Source of the DNA: Acidobacteriaceae bacterium
Lineage (GTDB): Bacteria > Acidobacteriota > Terriglobia > Terriglobales > Acidobacteriaceae
Reading direction: 5' to 3'
Length of the DNA stretch: 64,000 nt
Assembly (NCBI GenBank): GCA_030038435.1
Contig: JASHOY010000323.1
Coordinates: 1-64,000 of the forward strand
Part shown: piece after piece, positions 1-10,386 of the stretch
Layout: the number at the start of each line of letters is the position of its first letter
Position numbering within the stretch: the first letter of the stretch is position 1
Program-made: the position numbers and the translations under genes
The notes under the pieces: generated by a model
Seen by the model: only the letters and a program-made list of their open reading frames with translations
Database searches by the model: none
What the model was told of the DNA's origin: nothing

Positions 1-138
1 TGCGAAGTTGGCTTATTTCCGCACGCCGTTGTGCAGGGTTGCCGGATTCTCACTGCGCTTCGGACGTGCCACACGCTACCCGGATGCCCGCGCCGGTCTG
101 GCTACACCGATTCCTCATCACTGCCAGGAGGCCTGATG
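1..138 (-). ncRNA. Candidate structured 5'-UTR RNA at left window edge, identity unresolved
   Basis: Minus strand: ...GCGCAGTGAGAATCCGGCAACCCTGCACAACGGCGTGCGGAAATAAGCC...; no ORF; several short stems; continues beyond window. Confidence 0.3.
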
Positions 139-368
139 GAAACAACGCAAGCAACTAAGTGAAATCTCTGACTCTGATTAAATCACGGTTCATTGAAAGC
201 GAGATAAAGACCGGATAAAGGTCTGTGGATTTCGCGGCATCTTTTCAGAAACGCACCGCGGCGCAGTCATTCGTAACCGCCTCGCCAGGTTACGTATCGC
301 CTTTGCCTGAGGGATTCCTGCAATCACGGATCACCGGCCACTCTTCGCTGCTCCCTGATCCCTGTCCG

Positions 369-1472
369 CTACTCGTAGGCCAGCGCCTCCACCGGATCCT
401 TGCGCGCCGCCATCCACGCCGGATAAAGAGCCCCGCAGATCGCCCCGCAGAAGGCAATTCCCGCTCCGCGCGCGGTCCACGGCAGCGTAACTTCAAAGGA
501 GGTCGTGGGGAAAAAGTGCCTCAGGATTACATGCACCCCAAACGTGCCCGCAATGCCTAGCAGCACCCCGGCGCCCGCGAGTATCGCCGTCTCCCGCAGT
601 ACCACGCTCACAATTGCCGGCTTCGATGCCCCCATCGATTTCAGTATCCCGATCTCCCGCGTCCGCTCCAGAACCGCGGTGTACAAAGCCTGGAAGATAA
701 CCAGGAACCCTACAATCACCGCGATGGCAGTTACCGCATCCACCGCCGCATTGAAGCCCGGCAAACTCGAGGGCGTTATCTGGCTGAGGAACTCGTTCAT
801 CGAGAGCACTTCGTTATCGCCCAGCCCGGGAACGGCGTGAATTTCGTTGGTGACCAGCGCATCATGGGCCGGAGTGTCGCACTTGATGTAAAAGATCGAA
901 GCCTTCCCCACCACTCCCATCAGGTTGTCGAGCGTATCCAGTGGCACCATCTCCCGGCCGCCCTTGCCCGGCTCCACAATGCCGGAGACGGTGAAGGCAT
1001 GCCCCAGCACGGTAAGCGTGCTGCCCACGTCCAGATGGTGGGCATCGGCCCAGACAGAATCGATCATCGCGTCATTCGGCCCCTGAAACGGCCCGCCGGA
1101 GACGAACGTGAAGGGCCGCATCGCCGCGAATGTCGAGTAGTCAATCCCGTAAATCACCGCCAGGCTGCTGGTGGTCAGATCGCTGTGCTGAACGGCCGGC
1201 GAGACGATCGCCACATGAGGTAAGCGGCGCAATACCGTCGCGTCCGCCACCGGCATCGACGGGGCGTTCAGGCTGTTGAAGATGCTGGCGTGTGAGCCCA
1301 TCATCATCAGGTCCGCACCAATGCCGTTGGTGCGCTGCTGCTGGTCGTTGAGCATGCCCATGAAAATCGCCACCACCGACAGGATCATGACCACTTCAAT
1401 GGCCACCGCAAAGATGCTGATCAGCGATCTCAGCGGACGGTGCAGCAGATTGGAAAATACCAGCTTGTTCAT
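369..1472 (-). CDS. ABC transporter permease (FtsX/MacB-like)
   Basis: MNKLVFSNLLHRPLRSLISIFAVAIEVVMILS N-terminal TM plus C-terminal FtsX-like TM block (ERTREIGILKSMGASKPAIVSVVLRETAILAG). Internal ATG at 1472 preferred over the upstream ORF start. Confidence 0.9.
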   Translation of the reverse strand: MNKLVFSNLLHRPLRSLISIFAVAIEVVMILSVVAIFMGMLNDQQQRTNGIGADLMMMGSHASIFNSLNAPSMPVADATVLRRLPHVAIVSPAVQHSDLTTSSLAVIYGIDYSTFAAMRPFTFVSGGPFQGPNDAMIDSVWADAHHLDVGSTLTVLGHAFTVSGIVEPGKGGREMVPLDTLDNLMGVVGKASIFYIKCDTPAHDALVTNEIHAVPGLGDNEVLSMNEFLSQITPSSLPGFNAAVDAVTAIAVIVGFLVIFQALYTAVLERTREIGILKSMGASKPAIVSVVLRETAILAGAGVLLGIAGTFGVHVILRHFFPTTSFEVTLPWTARGAGIAFCGAICGALYPAWMAARKDPVEALAYE

Positions 1473-2042
1473 CCCTTGACCTTGGCCGCAGAAACAACGC
1501 GGGTTCCGTAAAACCACAGCTTTCAGGGTATCAGGCGCGGCCCTCGAGGCACCCTCCGGGGAAGCGGAGAAATTCAAGGCCGTTTTGCAAGATTCGGACT
1601 TCGGCCGGCGCCGTTGGATTGCCAAATCTCAACGAGATTTTAAGACTGCGGAAAACTCAATGGAAGAGGCTTCGTAACCAGGGCACGGCTTCAGCCAGGC
1701 CACAGGCGTCGCAATCCGCTCGCCGCCAGCTTCAGGCCTGCGCTCTCAGCCCCTTGAGGCAATCGAAAGTTTCAAATCACCGGTATTCCGTTTCCCATTC
1801 CCGGCCGCAACCGTGCCATAATGGGTACCAAAACCGGGATAAGACCTATATTTACCTTTGACCTCGGGTTCTACCGGGTTTATGGTGAATATGGAATTGG
1901 CTCGGGTTGGTTGCCCGGTGGCGGCAAAAGAAATGGGGTGCGAAATCTCATTTGGGACTTACCGCACTCTGCCGATTGTGCTGTCCTGATTGCAGTATTT
2001 TGCTGGAAGCATCGACCCCCGGTTGTGCGATTTGCGGTCGCG

Positions 2043-2546
2043 ATGGGAAACTTTGGTGAAGAACTGCGCAGAGAACGGCTTGCCCGTGGCGTTGCGCTGG
2101 AAGAAATAACGGCGGTTACCAAGATCAGCCAGCGCCACCTGGTAGCGCTGGAAGAGGAGCGTTTTCGCCTCCTCCCGGGTGGCATTCTAAGCAAGGGCAT
2201 TGTCCGCGGTTATGCCGGTGCGCTCGGTCTTGACCAGCAGGACTGGACAGATCGCTTCCTCCGCGCCTACCAGGACTCCGGCGAATCTGTCGATCCCAAT
2301 CCTGACTGGACTGCCTTCGCCTCCAATGTCGGCCGCGCGCGCATCCTTCGCCATGACGAAGCGGAACTGCGGCTTCGCTGGCTGGGCGCGGTGCTGCTGG
2401 CCATCGTGGTAGCCATCCTGGGCTTGCTCACGGTGCGATTCATCGGCCTTCGCGCCGGCTGGTGGAGCAGCCTTCTGCCTTTCCACACAGCGGGCAAGGC
2501 TCATGCCTTCCTCTTGCGCGTTATAAGCATGCGCAGGCCATTCTGA
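2043..2546 (+). CDS. RodZ-like helix-turn-helix protein with one TM segment, short periplasmic part
   Basis: MGNFGEELRRERLARGVALEEITAVTKISQRHLVALEEERFRLLPGGILSKGIVRGYAGALGLD is the RodZ-type HTH_25 pattern, followed by a TM helix. Confidence 0.75.
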   Translation: MGNFGEELRRERLARGVALEEITAVTKISQRHLVALEEERFRLLPGGILSKGIVRGYAGALGLDQQDWTDRFLRAYQDSGESVDPNPDWTAFASNVGRARILRHDEAELRLRWLGAVLLAIVVAILGLLTVRFIGLRAGWWSSLLPFHTAGKAHAFLLRVISMRRPF

Positions 2547-2807
2547 GCAGTGCGCCGTCCGCCCGGCGGTGATCCCTAGAAATATGACAGATCGGCGAGG
2601 GAAGCGAATTGCCTACACCTCCAATAGACGCGTTGCGCTAACCACGATGTGGCGTGACTTAAATCACTGCGGAAATATCGGACTTAATGTGTCGTATATT
2701 TAAGGAATAAAGTGCGACCAAATTGGTCGTAGTTTAGGGCCGAAGAATGCGATCCACTGCTTCTCCCTCTTCGGACTGAATTTCGCCAGAAACCGGAAGG
2801 GTAGTTC

Positions 2808-5800
2808 GTGATGAAAGTTCGCTTGTTTCTCTTTATTTTTGTCTTCTTTGTGCAATTGACCACCAAATTCGCGCAGGCTGATAATCTCTCCATTTCCGGA
2901 GCGGTACACGATCAAAGCGGAGAGGCGGTTGCCGGGGCCAGGGTAGAAGTGCGGCAGGCTGGAATTAAAGCACTGCTGGCTCTGATGACAGACGACCAAG
3001 GTAATTTCAAGATCGATGTGCCTAAGCCGGGGAGCTATCACCTTTCCGTGGAAGCCAAGGGTTTTGTGATGTACGCGGCGCAGGTGACAGTGTCCGAGGC
3101 TGCGCCGGTTTTCAAGACTTCAATTGTCCTTACGGTTTCAGGCAGCAGCCAAACAGTGGAAGTGAACGCAGGAGATCTGGCGGTCGACACCACCAGCAGC
3201 CATTTGGGCGGAACGCTGGAAACGAAAGCGATCGAATCGACGCCCTTGAACGGCCGCAGCTTTACCGACGTTCTGGCGGTGGAACCGGGGGTGGCGCCGG
3301 CCAGTTCGCAGCCCGCAAACGCGATTGTGATGAGCGGAGTGGCGAGTACGCCGCCCTCGGGAGAACTGGATTCCGGCGCGCTCTCGGTGAGCGGGCAGCG
3401 GGAGACGGCCAACAGCTTTCGCGTCAACGGGGCCGATGCGCAGGAAGACGTGAACATGGGCATTGCCATTGTGCCTGTGCTTGACGCCATCGCCGAGCTG
3501 AGCGTGCAGACGGGCAGCTACGCGCCGGAGTATGGCGACGCGAGCGGCGGGCAGATTGCGGTGATCACCAAGAGCGGGACGGACCAATTCCACGGTTCGC
3601 TATTTGAGTATCTACGCAATACCAACCTGGACGCGCGGAACTATTTCTCGCAGGCGCGGGCGGCATTCCACCAGAACCAGTTCGGGGCAACGCTGGGCGG
3701 GCCATTGCGGCGGGACAAGCTGTTTTACTTTGCGGATTATCAGGGGACGCGGCTGGCGCAGGGCGTGGATACGGGAGTGATCTCGGTGCCCACAGAGGCA
3801 GAGCGGAGCGGGGATTTTTCCGGCGTGGCCGGCGCCTTGACGGGCGCGGTGAGCGGACCGTATCTAGCCAACCTGCTTACGCAGAAGCTGGGTTATGCGG
3901 TCACCACGGGCGAGTCTTATTATGCGGCGGGCTGCACCAGTTCGACGGAGTGTGTGCTGCCCGACGCGGAGATTCCCCAGGCGGCATGGTCGAGCGCAGC
4001 TCGGCAACTGCTGCAATATATCCCGCAGCCCAACGATGGCGCGGGTGGATTTTCTACTTCGGCGGCGGAAGAGGGAATTCGCGACGACAAGGGCTCGACA
4101 AGGCTGGATTGGGATACTCGCGCGGGCCAGATTTCCGGCTACTACTTTCTGGATGATTACGGTGTGGATGACCCGTATCCGACCGGTGAAGGCGGGGCGA
4201 GCGTGCCGGGCTTCGATGCCTTGAACTTCGGCCGGGCGCAACTGCTGGTGCTGAGCGATACCAAGACTATCGGCGCCAACGCAGTGAACCAGGCGCGGAT
4301 CAGCTACATGCGCAACGCGGCCAACGTGGGCGTGCCGCAGGGAGGAGTGGGGCCATCGCTTGCGTCGCAGGGCTTCAGCGGGATTGCGGCACTGGACGCG
4401 AAGATTGAAGGCGTGGAGAACACCATTTTCAACGACTTCACTATGGGCGTAGATACGACGGGGCTGTTCCAGGCGGAAAACATCGTGGAAGGAAGCGATG
4501 ATTTTTCACGGGCCGCGGGAGCGCACAACCTGAAATTCGGCGTGGACGTGCACGGCGACCAGATCAACAACCATCCCGACGTCTACTTCAATGGCAGTTT
4601 CACCTTTACCGGCAGCGAGACGGGCCTGGACTTCGCCGATTATCTGTTGGGCGTGGACTCCAGCTTTACGCAGGGCGACGCGCAACATTTCTACAACCGC
4701 AACCTGCTTGCCGGCGCTTATGCCCAGGATTCGTGGCGGGTGCGGCCATCGCTGACGCTGGACTATGGGGTGCGCTGGGACCTGCTGCCTTTCTGGAGCG
4801 AGAAATACAACCAGCTTCAGACTCTGGTTCCGGGCGAGCAGAGTGTGGTGTTCCCGAACGCGCCGGCGGGGATTGTTTTTCCCGGCGATCCGGGAGTGGG
4901 GCGGGGACTGGCGGCGGCGAGATACAGCAATTTTTCGCCGCGCGCGGGAGTGGCATGGAGCCCGGCATTGCTGGGGCGTGGCAAGACCAGCATCCGGGCG
5001 AGCTGGGGCCAGTTCTACACACCGATTGAAGGGCTATCGGCGGCGATCATGAGCGCCAATCCCCCGTACGGGTGCACTTACACGAGCGCGGCGCCGACGT
5101 TATTCGACGAGCCGTGGACGGAGGCGGCGGATGGATCAAGCCTGCAGTCGAGCAGTGGTGCGCGTTTTCCACTGCAGACGGTTCCGTTCGGAGCTTCGAA
5201 GGCGCATCCGGTGACGAGTGTGGACTGGTCGCAGTTCGAGCCGTTCACGGGCATTCCTGCGGTTTCGCCCGAGGACGTGACACCGTATGCGGAAAACTAC
5301 ATGTTCTCAGTGGAGCGGCAGGTGGGCGGGAACACGGTGCTGGAAGTGAGCTATGACGGAACGCAGGCGCACCATTTGCTGACGCTGATGGAAGCCAATC
5401 CAGGGGATGCGGCGCTTTGCCTGAGCCTCAGCCAGGTTGCCGACGTGGCTCCGGGGTCGGCGACCTGCGGACCCTTTGGCGAAAGCGGGACCTACACCCG
5501 CGCCAATGGCCAGGTGGTGAATGGAACGCGGTCGCGCTTCAGCTCCGCTTTCGGCAGCGTGACCTGGCAAAAGACCATGGGCAACTCGCACGACAATGCG
5601 CTCGAAGCGAGTGTGCGGCACCAGGGCAGGGCGCTGAACTTTAACCTGGCGTATACCTGGAGCCAGTCGATCGATCAGGGGTCGAGTCTCTCCGACCCGG
5701 TTGACCCGGTGAATCCGGCGGTGAGCCGGGGACTTTCGGCCTTCGACCTGGGGCAGAATCTGGTGGCGAATTACAATTACCGGGTCCCAGTGGAGCAGGC

Positions 5801-6311
5801 GCTGAACGCCATAGGGCGCCCGCCCCAATGGCTGGCGCGCGGATGGGAGATTTCGGGGCTGACGCGCATCACCACGGGCTTTCCGGTTACGCTGATCAAC
5901 AACAACGACACCTCATTGCTGGGCACTCAGCCCAACGGCGTGAACAACAACGGCGTGGATCAACTCAAGATCACGCCGGGCCCTTTGAATTTGAACAGCA
6001 GCCCGCGCCGCGGCAGCGCCTTCAACACCGCTCTGTTCGCCCTGCCGGCGCTGGGAGATTTCGGCGACGCACGGCGGCGGTTCTTCCATGGGCCGGGATC
6101 GGACAACACCGACCTGGCGCTGGACAAATCGACCTCACTGCCCGAAGGCCGCGCTCTGGAATTCCGTATAGAGGCTTTCAACGTGTTCAATCATGGGCAA
6201 TTCTTCGGGGCAGCGACGGTTCAGGGCAACATCAGCAGCGCCAACTTCGGCCAGATCGTTTCTGCGGCGCCTCCGCGGCTGATGCAGTTGAGTGCGCGAA
6301 TACGATTCTGA
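2808..6311 (+). CDS. TonB-dependent receptor, Oar-like, with N-terminal carboxypeptidase regulatory-like domain
   Basis: Signal peptide, ISGAVHDQSGEAVAGARVEVRQ fold, plug domain (LNGRSFTDVLAVEPGV), beta-barrel, C-terminal ...LSARIRF. Confidence 0.9.
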   Translation: MMKVRLFLFIFVFFVQLTTKFAQADNLSISGAVHDQSGEAVAGARVEVRQAGIKALLALMTDDQGNFKIDVPKPGSYHLSVEAKGFVMYAAQVTVSEAAPVFKTSIVLTVSGSSQTVEVNAGDLAVDTTSSHLGGTLETKAIESTPLNGRSFTDVLAVEPGVAPASSQPANAIVMSGVASTPPSGELDSGALSVSGQRETANSFRVNGADAQEDVNMGIAIVPVLDAIAELSVQTGSYAPEYGDASGGQIAVITKSGTDQFHGSLFEYLRNTNLDARNYFSQARAAFHQNQFGATLGGPLRRDKLFYFADYQGTRLAQGVDTGVISVPTEAERSGDFSGVAGALTGAVSGPYLANLLTQKLGYAVTTGESYYAAGCTSSTECVLPDAEIPQAAWSSAARQLLQYIPQPNDGAGGFSTSAAEEGIRDDKGSTRLDWDTRAGQISGYYFLDDYGVDDPYPTGEGGASVPGFDALNFGRAQLLVLSDTKTIGANAVNQARISYMRNAANVGVPQGGVGPSLASQGFSGIAALDAKIEGVENTIFNDFTMGVDTTGLFQAENIVEGSDDFSRAAGAHNLKFGVDVHGDQINNHPDVYFNGSFTFTGSETGLDFADYLLGVDSSFTQGDAQHFYNRNLLAGAYAQDSWRVRPSLTLDYGVRWDLLPFWSEKYNQLQTLVPGEQSVVFPNAPAGIVFPGDPGVGRGLAAARYSNFSPRAGVAWSPALLGRGKTSIRASWGQFYTPIEGLSAAIMSANPPYGCTYTSAAPTLFDEPWTEAADGSSLQSSSGARFPLQTVPFGASKAHPVTSVDWSQFEPFTGIPAVSPEDVTPYAENYMFSVERQVGGNTVLEVSYDGTQAHHLLTLMEANPGDAALCLSLSQVADVAPGSATCGPFGESGTYTRANGQVVNGTRSRFSSAFGSVTWQKTMGNSHDNALEASVRHQGRALNFNLAYTWSQSIDQGSSLSDPVDPVNPAVSRGLSAFDLGQNLVANYNYRVPVEQALNAIGRPPQWLARGWEISGLTRITTGFPVTLINNNDTSLLGTQPNGVNNNGVDQLKITPGPLNLNSSPRRGSAFNTALFALPALGDFGDARRRFFHGPGSDNTDLALDKSTSLPEGRALEFRIEAFNVFNHGQFFGAATVQGNISSANFGQIVSAAPPRLMQLSARIRF

Positions 6312-6400
6312 GGGAGAGGCGCGCCTTACGCACCCGGAGTCACGTGGCGCGCTTGAATCGGTTCGCAGAACTCGCCGCCGGACAGTGGCCGGACTCGCTC

Positions 6401-7807
6401 TCAGCCAGATTTTCCAACATTGCGGAGACCGACGAGATCGGCGATCGGTGAAGCGCCCATCTTTCCGTACCGCATGGCCTCGGAGAGAAGGCCGCCGCTT
6501 GATTCCACGGGGCGTTTGGGCATGTCGCGGATTTCCCACGGCGATTTATCGATCAGCGATTCGGATTGCTTGAGGACGTTGTCGATGGCGCCCTTTTTTA
6601 GCTTCTCGATGGAATCCATCCAGCCAGGAGTGGCAAAGCAACTGATGGGAATGATGTCGCTGAGGGTGGCGCAATTGAGCAGATAGCAACCCATCAGCGG
6701 GTAGGTCTTGAAAAGGGTGATGTCCAGGGTACCGGCTTTGAGAGCCTTGTTGGCGTCTTTGGTGGCGCGGTATTCCACGCCCAGCAGGTAGAGCTTGTGA
6801 GCGATTTCAGCCAGCGCCGCCACGGCGCCGGTTACAGGGCCGCTGATGGCGCCGCCATCGACAAACGCCATGCCGGTTTTCACCGCAAAGGAAGTGGTGG
6901 AAATGCCGGCGCCGATGGCGGCGTTTTTCACTTGTTCCCGCAACAGTTCTTCGAGGGCGGCAAAAGCGGCGGCGGGGGCGCCAAGGTCGAGGGCGTAATG
7001 GCAGCGGGAAATGGAGGACTGGTGGTAATAGCCGACGCCGACGTCGATCCAGCCGCTGATGGCGCTTACTCCATCTTTGACGTGTCCGATGACCGGCGCG
7101 GCGCTGGTCGCGCACTCGGCCACGATGGAGAGGACAAGCGAGGTGAGCGGCCCGAGCAGCGACAGGTTATCGACCTCGAAGAACTTTTGCACCATCTCCT
7201 GCAGTTTGGCCTGAATGATGTCTTTGGTGCTGGGGCCGGAGCCCAGGTTGACTCCCATCCCTCCGCCGCTCGGGGTGGTTCCCATGCCGGTAACCACGAA
7301 GGGTTTTGGGGCGCGGGGCCGCGACGAAAACCGGCCTTGTATCGACTGCGCCGCCGCAGCGGACTTGGCCTTTACGTTATTGAGCGCCTGCTTGGCCGCG
7401 TGCTGCAGGTTCGCGGCCTTGAATACCACCGGCTTTGCATTCCCCTGAGCGTCGAGAAAGAGCTTCTGAATGGTTTTCATGCGCTCGGCTTTTACGTACT
7501 CCAGCGCCTGAAGCTCTTCCATGCTCATCTGGGTGATCTGGAAAGTACGGGAGTCGAGGCGATCGACATCGGCGGCGAGCCTCTTCATGGCGCCATTGCG
7601 ATTGCGGTCGCTCTGCTCCCACTGGTTCCCTTTCGACCTTTTCCAGTCCTCGAAAGCGTTTTTGATCGCCCACAGATTGTCCTGAGATTTGACTTTGTTG
7701 TACTTTTCGATCGCGGCATCCAGCGCGCGGAGGACTCCGCTGCGCGGTTTGGTGATCCCGAGGTTGGTTTCCCGCTGCCACTGCTCGTAGGTAGGAATGC
7801 TCATCAT
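6401..7807 (-). CDS. Hypothetical protein with hydrophobic C-terminal half; possible membrane-active effector
   Basis: Uninterrupted 468-aa ORF; N-terminus MMSIPTYEQWQRETNLGITKPRSGVLRALDAAIEKYNKV; hydrophobic segments in the C-terminal half. Confidence 0.75.
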   Translation of the reverse strand: MMSIPTYEQWQRETNLGITKPRSGVLRALDAAIEKYNKVKSQDNLWAIKNAFEDWKRSKGNQWEQSDRNRNGAMKRLAADVDRLDSRTFQITQMSMEELQALEYVKAERMKTIQKLFLDAQGNAKPVVFKAANLQHAAKQALNNVKAKSAAAAQSIQGRFSSRPRAPKPFVVTGMGTTPSGGGMGVNLGSGPSTKDIIQAKLQEMVQKFFEVDNLSLLGPLTSLVLSIVAECATSAAPVIGHVKDGVSAISGWIDVGVGYYHQSSISRCHYALDLGAPAAAFAALEELLREQVKNAAIGAGISTTSFAVKTGMAFVDGGAISGPVTGAVAALAEIAHKLYLLGVEYRATKDANKALKAGTLDITLFKTYPLMGCYLLNCATLSDIIPISCFATPGWMDSIEKLKKGAIDNVLKQSESLIDKSPWEIRDMPKRPVESSGGLLSEAMRYGKMGASPIADLVGLRNVGKSG

Positions 7808-8139
7808 GCCTCCGCAAGGCTTGCCAGGTTGCTTGCTGATCCGCGCCCGTCAGAGCGCGCCGCAGATCGGGGTAATAGAAACGCTCGATTAGCTGGGAAG
7901 GGGAATATGCGTTTGCGCGAAGGGCCAGGACCGCGATTTCCAATGCTAAGTCTGAAACCCGCCTAAGGATAAATGCGGCCACTGGCTCACGCAATCGCGT
8001 AATGGTAACTTCGCGATGACACGTTGGGATGTTCCCGGGTTTGAAATGGGGGATCGCAGTCGCTGAAGCGGTGCAGACCGCGATAGAGGACGGGCAGATT
8101 TATGGAAAACCCGCGCGGAGACGGCGGGGCACTCCCTGG

Positions 8140-10305
8140 CTACTTCATCGCCGGTTGAATTATGGGCGGAGCCTGCACAATGGAGCGGACTTCTTCGTCG
8201 CTGGCCATGAGCTGCAGAATGGCTTCGGCAATCTTCTCATCTTCCTTGAAAGCGCCGCGCAATGCCGCCGGATAGCGGATCCAAAGCTGCAGGCCGCCAT
8301 CCTGCAATTGCAGGGCAGACTGCACCACAGGAGCATCGAGCGGCATGTCCATCCAGGTTTCCAGGTCGCGATGCTGGCGCTCGACCTGGGGACGATAGGA
8401 GTCGTAGATCTGCTGCACGCAGTTGAGAATGCGCTGCGCGACGGGGCGATAGTCCTTGTCTGGCGCGAGTTTGACGAGGATCTGATGCCAGGTGTACTCG
8501 CTGCCTGGCAACTGCTTGTAGAGGGGGGTGGTGGCCTGGAAGAGTACGGCATTGGAAAAGACCGCCACGCGGCCGGTGGGCTGGGAGAAATTGCCGCTGG
8601 ACGTCACTTCGAGCACATAAAAGCGCAGCAGGCCGACTTCGATTACGTCGCCGGTGACGCTGGCGATGCTGATGCGATCGCCGACGCGCACTCCGTAGCG
8701 GCCGATGATGAAAAAGTACGCGGCGAGGGAAAGCAGAATCGTCTGTAACCCGACGGCGAGACCGGCGGTGATAAATCCGGCGAAAGTGGCCAGCGAACTG
8801 AACTGGGTGACAAAGCCGAAGATGAGCACGATGCCGGTCAAAAAGCCCATGATGAGGCGGCGCACGACCGTCCACTGGCGGCGGCGGCGCACATCGTGGA
8901 CATAGCGGGCGGTAGCGCGGCGCCAGACCGAGCCGAGGACAAAGATCAGAAGCAGACTGATCGCGATGGCGGCGACGCGGGTGAGCAGCGAGGTAAGTAT
9001 GACGCGATATTCCTGGTCCACGGAAGTGCGCCAAGAACGAAGATCGGCCTGCATCTGGTCGAGGGCCAGCAGCTCATCGCTTAGAGGCATGCTGGCGGCG
9101 ACGATGGCCTCGAAATTGTGGGTGAGATCGTCGTAATTCTTGCGCACGTCGGCCGCGCCATTGGCTGTGGCGGCGGCACTCTGGGGAGGCTTGGCAGCCT
9201 TGCCCGGAGGCGGGACCGACGGTGGCGGGGCGGTGGCGATCTGCTCCCCTTTGCTTATAGTGGCGCGCAGGGCCAGGATCAGCGGCTGGCGCAAATCCGT
9301 GGCCTGCTGCGTAAGTCGATGAGTCGATTCAATGAGCTGATCGAGCGTGGTGCGGCTGTTCAGCAATTCAAACAGCACGCGGGCTTTGGTGATGACCCCC
9401 GCATCGCGAGCCTCAGATACGCTCTCCAGGGCAGGCGCAGCCAGACGGATCTTGGGATTGTCGAGATCGGGAGCCGAGCGCTCGATCTGCTGCACCTGGC
9501 TTTGCAGGGCGGTAGCGCCGGTATTTGTGGAGTCTTTGGTCAACCGCACCAGGGCTTCGGCGATGGCATTGTTGAGTTCGAGCTGGCCCTGGATTTGTTC
9601 CAGTTGCCGCTGCAGCTGCGCGGCCTCAGCGCCACGGGCAACGGCGGCTTTGCCGGCGAGAGTGTTCTGCTGCTGCTTGAGGGCGGCGATCTGGCCGGCG
9701 ATCTTGAGGCGCATGGATTCAATGCGCTGCGCCTGCGAGGGCTGGCCGGAACTTGAAGACATTTGCTGCTCGTAGGGCTGCAGAAGCGCCGCTTCCGCAG
9801 CCGCCGAGGCAAAGGCGTCAGAGGCGACGCGGGCGGCATAATCGACGGCCTGATTGCGGTAGATCAGGTCGCTGGGTTCGCCCACTTTCTGCATGGGCGA
9901 TTCGGCCTCGCGCCAATAACGGAGGACGGCATTGAGGTGATTGAGAATCTGCTTATTGCGCAGGGCCGGATCGCTCACCAGCAGAGGCGCGATCGACGAA
10001 TCCAGGGGCACCACTGGCGCAGCCCGCGCAGAAGCTTCCGGAAGCGAACGCGATCCGGGGAGAGATGGCAGGGCCGGATGAGAGCGCTGAGCCTCACTGG
10101 AAGCGGCAGCATCCTGCGACCAGGAAACTTTCCAGCAGGAAAGCATGGCTGCAACAGTAAAGACCGCGCAAACAATCCGCGCAGGGCGGAGGAGTGGGGG
10201 ACGTGGCAAACAGTTTAGACCTCCATCTGCTCTGATTATCTTAATGATGCCAGATGCCAGCGGGCAAAGCACCGGCGTTTGCAGCTCGACGGCCCCGGAT
10301 TGCAC
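8140..10305 (-). CDS. Mechanosensitive ion channel (MscS family) with long N-terminal coiled-coil region
   Basis: C-terminal MscS core: GFITAGLAVGLQTILLSLAAYFFIIGRYGVRVGDRISIASVTGDVIEVGLLRFYVLEV. Confidence 0.88.
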   Translation of the reverse strand: MQSGAVELQTPVLCPLASGIIKIIRADGGLNCLPRPPLLRPARIVCAVFTVAAMLSCWKVSWSQDAAASSEAQRSHPALPSLPGSRSLPEASARAAPVVPLDSSIAPLLVSDPALRNKQILNHLNAVLRYWREAESPMQKVGEPSDLIYRNQAVDYAARVASDAFASAAAEAALLQPYEQQMSSSSGQPSQAQRIESMRLKIAGQIAALKQQQNTLAGKAAVARGAEAAQLQRQLEQIQGQLELNNAIAEALVRLTKDSTNTGATALQSQVQQIERSAPDLDNPKIRLAAPALESVSEARDAGVITKARVLFELLNSRTTLDQLIESTHRLTQQATDLRQPLILALRATISKGEQIATAPPPSVPPPGKAAKPPQSAAATANGAADVRKNYDDLTHNFEAIVAASMPLSDELLALDQMQADLRSWRTSVDQEYRVILTSLLTRVAAIAISLLLIFVLGSVWRRATARYVHDVRRRRQWTVVRRLIMGFLTGIVLIFGFVTQFSSLATFAGFITAGLAVGLQTILLSLAAYFFIIGRYGVRVGDRISIASVTGDVIEVGLLRFYVLEVTSSGNFSQPTGRVAVFSNAVLFQATTPLYKQLPGSEYTWHQILVKLAPDKDYRPVAQRILNCVQQIYDSYRPQVERQHRDLETWMDMPLDAPVVQSALQLQDGGLQLWIRYPAALRGAFKEDEKIAEAILQLMASDEEVRSIVQAPPIIQPAMK

Positions 10306-10386
10306 GCCAAAAATAGCTTGACGCGAAGTTATGATCAGGCATAGATTAGGTTTTCCAACCGGTTCCTATCTTCCTTCTCGCCTGAA

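Noticed and set aside
6797-7966. 389-aa plus-strand ORF
   Set aside because: Antisense to 6401-7807; the minus-strand product has more protein-like composition.
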